A DNA stretch of 64,000 bases. Source: Lacinutrix sp. WUR7. Its GTDB lineage: Bacteria > Bacteroidota > Bacteroidia > Flavobacteriales > Flavobacteriaceae. Shown one piece after another: positions 19,847-26,116 of this stretch. The translations under genes and the position numbers were made by a program. Below the pieces are notes generated by a model. The model had not been told where the DNA came from, searched no databases, and worked only from the letters and a program-made list of their open reading frames with translations. Numbering within the stretch: position 1 is the stretch's first letter; every line of letters starts with the position of its first letter. The DNA is taken from the NCBI RefSeq assembly GCF_016864015.1, contig NZ_CP045067.1, positions 345,001 through 409,000 of the forward strand, given 5' to 3'.

Positions 19847-20725
19847 TTATTGCATATGTCTTTCTCTTGCTAAAAGTGTATTTTTAAGCAACATGGCAAT
19901 TGTCATTGGTCCTACTCCACCTGGAACTGGTGTGATATAACTCGCTTTTTTACTTACGTTTTCAAAATCAACATCTCCTGTTATTACATAACCTTTGGCT
20001 GCAGTTTCATCTGGAACACGAGTAATACCAACATCAATAATAACAACATCATCTTTCACCATTTCTGCTTTTAAGAAATTTGGCACTCCTAATGCAGAAA
20101 TAATAATATCTGCCTGACTTGTAATTTGTGTAATATTTTTAGTGTGACTATGTGTAAGGGTTACTGTAGAGTTTCCAGGAAAACCTTTTCTTCCCATTAA
20201 AATACTCATTGGTCTACCAACAATATGCGAACGACCAATTACAACAGTGTGTTTTCCTTTGGTTTCTACACCATAACGATCCATAAGTTCTAGAATACCA
20301 AAAGGAGTAGCAGGAATAAAAGTAGACATATCTAATGCCATTTTACCAAAATTCATTGGGTGAAAACCATCCACATCTTTATCTGGATTAACAGCCATTA
20401 ATACTTTTTGCGTATTAATTTGTGGCGGTAGTGGTAATTGAATAATAAAACCATCCACATCACTATTGGTGTTTAATTCTTCAATTTTGTCTAATAATTC
20501 TACTTCGCTTGTAGTATTAGACATTCTTACCATTGTAGACTCAAAACCAACACGTTCGCAAGCACGAACTTTACTAGCAACATAGGTTAAACTTGCGCCA
20601 TCATTACCAACTATAATTGCAGCTAAATGTGGCACCTTTTCGCCTTTAGCAACCATTTTTTTTACCTGATCGGTAATTTCGTCTTTAATGTCGTTACTTA
20701 CTTTTTTTCCATCTAAGATTGTCAT
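19847..20725 (-). CDS. folD: methylenetetrahydrofolate dehydrogenase/cyclohydrolase
   Basis: Bifunctional one-carbon enzyme interconverting methylene-THF and formyl-THF, supplying purine and fMet synthesis. The 292-residue protein has the catalytic LTYVASKVRACERVG region (Tyr and Lys), the QLPLPPQIN motif, PDKDVDGFHPMN, and the NADP-binding VIGRSHIVGRPMS. The family signature PVPGGVGPMTIAML is near the C-terminus. The length is normal. The gene is preceded by a 136-bp gap holding a dispersed inverted repeat and the ffh terminator. The 17-bp gap to the YwaF-like gene upstream (minus direction downstream) is short, so they may be cotranscribed. Confidence 0.96.
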   Translation of the reverse strand: MTILDGKKVSNDIKDEITDQVKKMVAKGEKVPHLAAIIVGNDGASLTYVASKVRACERVGFESTMVRMSNTTSEVELLDKIEELNTNSDVDGFIIQLPLPPQINTQKVLMAVNPDKDVDGFHPMNFGKMALDMSTFIPATPFGILELMDRYGVETKGKHTVVIGRSHIVGRPMSILMGRKGFPGNSTVTLTHSHTKNITQITSQADIIISALGVPNFLKAEMVKDDVVIIDVGITRVPDETAAKGYVITGDVDFENVSKKASYITPVPGGVGPMTIAMLLKNTLLARERHMQ

Positions 20726-20744
20726 GTTGTTGTTTTAAATCTAT

Positions 20745-20815
20745 CAGGTCGAACGCAGTCGATACCTAGTTTAATATCAAATTAGAAATGAGACCTCTCG
20801 ACTGCGCTCGAGGTG
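20745..20815. repeat. inverted pair of TCGACTGCGCTCGA-type repeat
   Basis: Two copies face each other: CAGGTCGAACGCAGTCGATACC (20745-20766, minus sense) and ACCTCTCGACTGCGCTCGAGGT (20794-20815). They match at most positions and can pair as a long imperfect hairpin. Single related copies lie at 31285-31310 and 32845-32870. Confidence 0.6.
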
Positions 20816-20849
20816 ACACATTTTATATCCAGGGTATATTTCAAACAAA

Positions 20850-20876
20850 AAAAACATGAAATTACTTCATGTTTTT
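20850..20876 (-). terminator. ffh terminator overlapping the ffh stop codon
   Basis: AAAAACATGAA pairs with TTCATGTTTTT (11 bp, 5-nt loop), followed by a T-run on the minus strand. The ffh stop codon (20862-20864) lies in the hairpin loop, and one arm encodes the last residues of Ffh. The terminator is therefore partly inside the gene. Confidence 0.75.
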
Positions 20877-22190
20877 CATTGCATTCATCATTCGTTTTCC
20901 GCCACCACCTTGCATCATCTTCATCATTTTCGACATTTGGTTGAATTGTTTTAATAGCTGATTTACTTCTTGAACCGAAGTACCAGATCCTTTACCAATT
21001 CTTTTTTTACGGCTTGCGTCTATAATAGAAGGGTTTGTTCTTTCTTTTACTGTCATAGAATGTATAATCGCCTCAATACCTTTAAAAGCATCATCATCAA
21101 TATCTACATCTTTCATCATTTTTCCAGCTCCAGGAATCATTCCAATAAGGTCTTTCATGTTCCCCATTTTCTTGATTTGCTGAATTTGCTTTAAGAAATC
21201 ATCAAAACCAAATTGATTTTTAGCAATTTTCTTTTGTAATTTTCTAGCTTCATCTTCATCAAACTGCTCTTGTGCTCTTTCTACAAGAGATACAACATCT
21301 CCCATTCCAAGAATACGATCTGCCATACGAGAAGGATAGAAAACATCAATTGCTTCCATTTTCTCCCCTGTACCAATAAACTTAATTGGTTTGTTTACTA
21401 CAGATTTAATAGAGATTGCTGCTCCACCACGTGTATCCCCATCTAATTTGGTAAGAATAACACCATCAAAATTTAAAATATCATTGAAGGCTTTTGCTGT
21501 ATTTACAGCATCTTGACCTGTCATAGAATCTACAACAAACAAAGTTTCTTGTGGTTGAATAGCTTTATGGATGTTAGATATTTCGGCCATCATGGCTTCA
21601 TCTACAGCCAAACGACCAGCAGTATCAATAATTACTACATTATGTCCGTTTGCTTTTGCATGTGCAATACCTGCTTGTGCAATAGCTACAGGATCTGTAT
21701 TTCCTCTATCGCTATAAACATCTACTTTGATTTGATCTCCTACCACATGTAATTGATCTACAGCTGCAGGACGATATACATCACAAGCTACCAATAAAGG
21801 TTTCTTTGTTTTTTTGGTTTTAAGATAGTTCGCAAGTTTTCCAGAAAAGGTTGTTTTACCAGAACCTTGTAATCCAGACATTAAAATAATACTTGGCGTT
21901 CCTGTTAAATTAAGACCTTCTACATCTCCTCCCATTAACTGGGTAAGTTCGTCTTTAACAATCTTCACCATTAATTGTCCTGGCTGTAAGCTTGTTAATA
22001 CGTTTTGTCCAAGTGCTTTTTCTTTTACTTTATTCGTAAAATCTTTAGCAATTTTAAAGTTAACATCGGCATCTAATAACGCTCTACGTACTTCTTTTAG
22101 AGTTTCGGCAACATTAACTTCTGTAATGCTTCCATGCCCTTTTAGTACATGTAACGCTTTATCTAACTTTTCACTTAAATTATTAAACAT
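20862..22190 (-). CDS. ffh: signal recognition particle GTPase Ffh
   Basis: The SRP protein binds hydrophobic signal sequences and targets ribosomes to the membrane with FtsY. The 442-residue protein has an N domain, G domain with G1 SGLQGSGKTTFSGKLA, DTAGRL, TKLDGDTRGGAA, and a Met-rich M domain (KMGNMKDLIGMIPGAGKMM, MSKMMKMMQGGGGKRMM). The ATG at 22190 gives the expected N-terminal FNNLSEKLDKAL. The gene is monocistronic with a terminator that overlaps its stop. An SRP RNA gene was not found in this window. Confidence 0.97.
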   Translation of the reverse strand: MFNNLSEKLDKALHVLKGHGSITEVNVAETLKEVRRALLDADVNFKIAKDFTNKVKEKALGQNVLTSLQPGQLMVKIVKDELTQLMGGDVEGLNLTGTPSIILMSGLQGSGKTTFSGKLANYLKTKKTKKPLLVACDVYRPAAVDQLHVVGDQIKVDVYSDRGNTDPVAIAQAGIAHAKANGHNVVIIDTAGRLAVDEAMMAEISNIHKAIQPQETLFVVDSMTGQDAVNTAKAFNDILNFDGVILTKLDGDTRGGAAISIKSVVNKPIKFIGTGEKMEAIDVFYPSRMADRILGMGDVVSLVERAQEQFDEDEARKLQKKIAKNQFGFDDFLKQIQQIKKMGNMKDLIGMIPGAGKMMKDVDIDDDAFKGIEAIIHSMTVKERTNPSIIDASRKKRIGKGSGTSVQEVNQLLKQFNQMSKMMKMMQGGGGKRMMNAMKNMK

Positions 22191-22335
22191 ATTTTTTTTA
22201 TTTCAATAGTTGCAAAAGTAAAGAAATATTTTGTTTTTCTTTAATGGAAAAGCTTGTTTAATTGGAATTAAAGCATATTTACCACATCCTTGAAAAACAA
22301 CTGTCTCTATTTTAGTTTTCACAATTAAAAATAAA

Positions 22336-22367
22336 AAAAAGAGACTTCTTTTAAGAAGCCTCTTTTT
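22336..22367 (-). terminator. intrinsic terminator of the LamG lipoprotein gene
   Basis: A hairpin of AAAAAGAG.CTTCTT and AAGAAG.CTCTTTTT with one internal mismatch lies 29 bp past the lipoprotein stop. It has a run of T on the minus strand. Confidence 0.8.
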
Positions 22368-22395
22368 CATTAATAATTTACTCGTTACACTTAAC

Positions 22396-24477
22396 TTATA
22401 AACAGGTATAACATTCCCCATCTAAATTAAATAATTCTCCTACTTCGTTTGAACTTAAAGTTCTTTTATACACTCTTAAATCATCCAGATGACCAACAAA
22501 ACCTTCCCCAATAAGGTATCTATCTGAAGCTTGAGAACCAATATTTAGGCTCGAATTCTCATCGATATTTCTTTGCACTCCATCTCTATATAATCTAACG
22601 GTATTATCTGCATCTACTGTCACTACTAGATGGTGCCAATCGGTGTTTTCCCATACTACATCTACTCCGCCATTCCAGTCATTATCCCAAAGATAAAAAC
22701 TTGTATTATCTGTAAACAAAGGCGTATTTAAATCATAAACACCCAATTGAAATCCTTGTGTTGCATTTCCTGGTGATCTAAAAAATAATTCTAAATCTCC
22801 AACCGCTGTATTTTGCATTTTAAACCATAAACTTATAGAAAAACTATCTCCTTGTTCCAGCTCACTGTCTGTATTTACAGGAATCTCAAAGGTGTCATTT
22901 CCGGTAAAAGCTATGGCACAAGAAGAATTTCCTGCTCTATCTTCTACAAATGTATTGGTAATATTTTCTACGTTAAAACCACTTATTAAATCGTGAGCTT
23001 CTTCTGCAAAAGGCATGTATATTACCAAATCGTTTATTAAAACTTCTGGGGTATTGCAATCTTCACAATCTTGCTCGAGCTCCATAGTAATTACATTACC
23101 TGAATTTGTTTCCTGACTAAAGATAAATGCATCTTCATCACAACCAAAAAGCAACCATTCTCCATTTAACAAATCAAAAACAGTCAATCCTTCAATGGTT
23201 AAGGTATAACCAGAACCCGATTCTAAAAGAGACCAAGAGCCAAATTCTGTTACAGCTGGTTCTCCATTAACAGTTACTTCTCCATTAGCATCAAACATTA
23301 AATAATTTTCATCTAAAATATTACCAGATGCATCATAAGTAGATGCTTCTATATCACATTCTAATAACAAGCCTTCTAATTCGGCAAGGTTTACATTACA
23401 ATCTTCTATCTCATCATTTTCGCAATCCTGTTCTAACACTAAATTATTATTTCCATTAAAGAATTCAAATCTATCATCATCACATGAAATCATTTCCCAA
23501 ACTATATTTAAAGACGCATGTGGCTCTATATTAAAATCAAGATTTAAAGAAGTAATATCGTTATCTGAAGACAAACTCCAAGTTCCTGTAGTAACTAAAT
23601 CACCAGTTACATCGTTATAAATTTCTACGTTTCCATCTGCTAAAAAGACAAAATATTCTGCAACAAAAGTTGAATATAAGCTTGTAACATAATTCCAATG
23701 ACATTCTATCAATGAAGACGCAATATACGCTTCCGTACAATCATCATCTCCATCATCGTCATTCCAATCGTAATCATCATCTTCATCACAAGTATCTTCA
23801 GCGGCTTCAATAGCAGCTTCCATTTCTGTATTATTTTCTACAACAACGGTATCTCCGTTAGCTAACACCATAGTAACAGGGAAGTTTATACTAGCTAAAA
23901 CTCCTCCATCTAAATTTTCAATAAAAGCATATAAGGCTTCATCATCATTTATGGTAACAGTATCTATAACCTGAAAATCTGTATTATACATGGAAATGGT
24001 AATAGGAAATTGAAAATCGACACATTCTATATCGTCATCTTCTTCATCTTCATCATTACAATTTTCTATTTGTGCTTCTAATTCGTCTTGGTTATTAATA
24101 ATTATTTCAGAATAATCGCTTAAAATCACGGTTATTGGAAATGTTATTTCTACGTCGTCGTCATCAATTGTAAAAGCGTCTAAAATAGTTTCTAATGCAT
24201 CATAATCTGTAATACTTTCTATAGTTATTGTTACACCATTTGCAGTAACGGTTACCGGTAAAGCAACCTCTAGGCAATTCGCATAATCGATAATATTATC
24301 ACCAGAACCATCGTTAGAAGCTACATTGCGCATTAAATTAGCCAAATTAGAATTTGGTGCAATCGTTTCTTCATTATCGGGTTCTGTTACTTCTACTACT
24401 TCTTCTTGACATGCCGAAAATAACATCAAAAAAAGTAAGAATAGCAAAAGAAGAAATTTCGAGTGGATAGTTTTCAT
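22396..24477 (-). CDS. modular acidic LamG-domain lipoprotein
   Basis: The 693-residue product starts with a lipoprotein signal and lipobox FSAC (Cys 23). The mature part is very acidic and modular. Four copies of a roughly 35-residue unit with a FP(I/V)T(V/I) strand and a D/E-rich ALE/LEA helix lie at about 69-102, 110-140, 154-190 and 196-230. Two roughly 110-residue units follow (about 247-352 and 360-471), each with a GTW- or GSW-centred strand and a terminal MELEQDC/LVLEQDC. A LamG/concanavalin-like C-terminal domain follows (about 484-683; WHHLVVTVD, HLDDLRVYKRTLS). Cys-flanked acidic linkers (CNDEDEEDDDIEC) separate modules. It is divergent from the ECF sigma gene and carries the shared 31-nt motif upstream. 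Cell-surface binding is inferred; ligand unknown. Confidence 0.85.
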   Translation of the reverse strand: MKTIHSKFLLLLFLLFLMLFSACQEEVVEVTEPDNEETIAPNSNLANLMRNVASNDGSGDNIIDYANCLEVALPVTVTANGVTITIESITDYDALETILDAFTIDDDDVEITFPITVILSDYSEIIINNQDELEAQIENCNDEDEEDDDIECVDFQFPITISMYNTDFQVIDTVTINDDEALYAFIENLDGGVLASINFPVTMVLANGDTVVVENNTEMEAAIEAAEDTCDEDDDYDWNDDDGDDDCTEAYIASSLIECHWNYVTSLYSTFVAEYFVFLADGNVEIYNDVTGDLVTTGTWSLSSDNDITSLNLDFNIEPHASLNIVWEMISCDDDRFEFFNGNNNLVLEQDCENDEIEDCNVNLAELEGLLLECDIEASTYDASGNILDENYLMFDANGEVTVNGEPAVTEFGSWSLLESGSGYTLTIEGLTVFDLLNGEWLLFGCDEDAFIFSQETNSGNVITMELEQDCEDCNTPEVLINDLVIYMPFAEEAHDLISGFNVENITNTFVEDRAGNSSCAIAFTGNDTFEIPVNTDSELEQGDSFSISLWFKMQNTAVGDLELFFRSPGNATQGFQLGVYDLNTPLFTDNTSFYLWDNDWNGGVDVVWENTDWHHLVVTVDADNTVRLYRDGVQRNIDENSSLNIGSQASDRYLIGEGFVGHLDDLRVYKRTLSSNEVGELFNLDGECYTCL

Positions 24478-24538
24478 GGTTTCGTTTTTTATTAATAATT
24501 GTTTCTTTTCATAGCAACTTTTAATTGCTGTATACTAC

Positions 24539-24569
24539 TATAACATCTTCGTTAAAAAAACTCCTACCT
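24539..24569 (-). promoter_or_regulatory. candidate ECF sigma promoter upstream of LamG lipoprotein
   Basis: On the minus strand AGGTAGGAGTTTTT is followed after exactly 11 nt by GTTATA, 61 nt before the lipoprotein ATG. The same arrangement occurs at 25172-25202 in front of fecR. The spacing of the two halves fits a -35/-10 pair. This is direct sequence evidence; sigma binding is inferred. Confidence 0.65.
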
Positions 24570-24599
24570 TGACTTTTAAAAAAAATTGTTACTACTTTG
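24569..24599 (+). promoter_or_regulatory. putative housekeeping promoter of ECF sigma gene
   Basis: TTG (24569-24571) is followed after 21 nt by TACTTTG (24593-24599), close to the Bacteroidota TTG-N19-TAnnTTTG form. The predicted start lies about 15-20 nt before the sigma ATG at 24621. Its TTG overlaps the edge of the divergent candidate ECF promoter. Confidence 0.45.
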
Positions 24600-24620
24600 C
24601 AGAAACCTTTTTAACTATAC

Positions 24621-25136
24621 ATGCAAAAGTCTTTAAACAATAATGTCTGTAATGAGAATCGTTTCAATGGCCTATTTAACAAATACGCTAAAGACTTGCA
24701 TCACTTTTTGTATTATAAATTTGGGGATCATTTAAACCCTAAAGATAAAGTGCAAGATGCTTTTATAAAACTTTGGCAAAATTGCAGTACTGTTTCTCCT
24801 GAAAAAGCGAAAAGCTATTTATATACGGTAGCAAATAATTTAATGCTGAATGCCGTTGCACATCAAAAAGTAGTTTTAAAACATCAGAAAATAAAACCAA
24901 CCGAACATTCTAACGAGTCTCCAGAGTTTTTAATGGAAGAAAAGGAATACCGCAAAAAACTAGAAAATGCCATTGCAAATTTAACCGAAGCACAACGTGT
25001 TGCCTTTTTAATGAATCGTGTGGAAGGAAAACGATTTAAAGAAATTGCATCGCTTTTAGATATTAGCACCAAAGCTGTAGAAAAACGAATTTATGGTGCC
25101 TTGAAAAAATTACGAGAAGACATTGAAGAATTATGA
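24621..25136 (+). CDS. ECF-type RNA polymerase sigma factor
   Basis: The 171-residue protein is a sigma-70 family ECF factor. Region 2 is seen as FNKYAKDLHHFLYYKFG, with the -10-binding segment DKVQDAFIKLWQN and SYLYTVANNLMLN. Region 4 is LENAIANLTEAQRVAFLMNR, with the helix-turn-helix FKEIASLLDISTKAVEKRIYGALKKLR. It is followed by fecR (gap 83 bp) and a TonB-dependent receptor, the usual cell-surface-signalling arrangement. The anti-sigma factor would hold it inactive until the receptor binds its ligand. The FecR gene is not translationally coupled and has its own candidate promoter. Confidence 0.95.
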   Translation: MQKSLNNNVCNENRFNGLFNKYAKDLHHFLYYKFGDHLNPKDKVQDAFIKLWQNCSTVSPEKAKSYLYTVANNLMLNAVAHQKVVLKHQKIKPTEHSNESPEFLMEEKEYRKKLENAIANLTEAQRVAFLMNRVEGKRFKEIASLLDISTKAVEKRIYGALKKLREDIEEL

Positions 25137-25171
25137 TTTCTGTTTTTATAGGAATAATAATTTTAATTTCG

Positions 25172-25202
25172 AGGTAGGAGTTTTTAAACCTTACTTGTTA
25201 TA
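25172..25202 (+). promoter_or_regulatory. candidate ECF sigma promoter upstream of fecR
   Basis: AGGTAGGAGTTTTT (25172-25185) is followed after 11 nt by GTTATA (25197-25202), 17 nt before the ATG at 25220. It is identical in motif and spacing to the site at 24539-24569 on the other strand, upstream of the lipoprotein gene. Inferred to be the self-regulated promoter of the fecR-receptor operon. Confidence 0.65.
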
Positions 25203-25219
25203 TACTTGAATAGCATACA

Positions 25220-26116
25220 ATGAATAAAGAAGAATTAATTTTAAAATGGTTAGATAACGACTTAAGTCCGAAAGAACTTGAAGCATTTGAAGCACTCGAA
25301 GATTATGAGTCGTTAATTAAACTAGCCAAGTACAGCAAAGGTTTTAAAGCACCAGAGTTTAATACCGAGGCTGTTTTAGAAAGCACCTTACATGGTATAA
25401 ATGCGAAAAAACCAGTTTCAAAAAAATGGTTTCAACCTATCTTAAAAGTCGCAGCTATTCTAGCTATTTGTTTGGGTAGCTACTATTACACCACAACTTT
25501 GGATAGTTCTTTTACTACAGATTATGCTGAAAAATCGACTTTCGCGCTTCCGGATCATTCGTCTGTATATTTAAATGCTCTTTCAGAAATTACCTTCAAT
25601 AAAAAGAATTGGAATACAAACAGAACCATTACACTAGATGGCGAAGCTTTTTTTAAAGTAGAAAAAGGCAGCACGTTTCACGTAAAAACAGATGCAGGAA
25701 CCGTAACTGTTTTAGGTACTCAATTTAATGTAAAACAACGTAAGGATTATTTTGAAGTAGTTTGTTATGAAGGCACCGTAGAAATAAACTACAATACCGG
25801 AAAGTCTATTTTAAAAGCTGGCGATTCGTTTTTAGTATTAAATGGAAACATGACAACAGCTACAACTACTAACGTCAAACAACCAGAATGGCTAAACCAT
25901 ATTAGCGCTTTTTCCAGCGTACCATTAAGCGAAGTTTTAGCAGAGTTTGAAAGACAATACAACGTTAAATTTGAAACTTCCAATATAGAGACAAGTACGT
26001 TATTTACTGGAAAATTCACACATAAAAACATAGATATTGCACTAAAATCGATAACAGAACCTTTACAATTAAGCTATACAAAAAACAACAAAACCATTAT
26101 TTTATCGCGTGAATAA
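25220..26116 (+). CDS. FecR-type anti-sigma factor
   Basis: The 298-residue inner-membrane anti-sigma factor has a cytoplasmic N-terminal segment (about 1-70, ILKWLDNDLSPKELEAFEAL), one membrane helix (PILKVAAILAICLGSYY) and a periplasmic FecR domain (about 105-200; STFALPDHSSVYLNALSEI, RTITLDGEAFFKV, VLGTQFNVK). The C-terminal DUF4974 region (about 228-296; VPLSEVLAEFERQYNVKFE, FTGKFTHKNIDIALKSI) has the same helix-strand layout as the STN domain of the receptor encoded next. The 8-bp overlap with the receptor gene suggests coupling. It should receive the receptor's signal and release the sigma factor. Confidence 0.93.
   Translation: MNKEELILKWLDNDLSPKELEAFEALEDYESLIKLAKYSKGFKAPEFNTEAVLESTLHGINAKKPVSKKWFQPILKVAAILAICLGSYYYTTTLDSSFTTDYAEKSTFALPDHSSVYLNALSEITFNKKNWNTNRTITLDGEAFFKVEKGSTFHVKTDAGTVTVLGTQFNVKQRKDYFEVVCYEGTVEINYNTGKSILKAGDSFLVLNGNMTTATTTNVKQPEWLNHISAFSSVPLSEVLAEFERQYNVKFETSNIETSTLFTGKFTHKNIDIALKSITEPLQLSYTKNNKTIILSRE

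Noticed and set aside
22203-22421. 72-codon minus-strand frame after the LamG lipoprotein gene
   Set aside because: It overlaps the lipoprotein gene's 3' end and its terminator hairpin and has a shadow-like composition.
24593-24599. TACTTTG as a second ECF-dependent promoter
   Set aside because: It fits the housekeeping -7 consensus and lacks the GTTATA element of the two bipartite sites.
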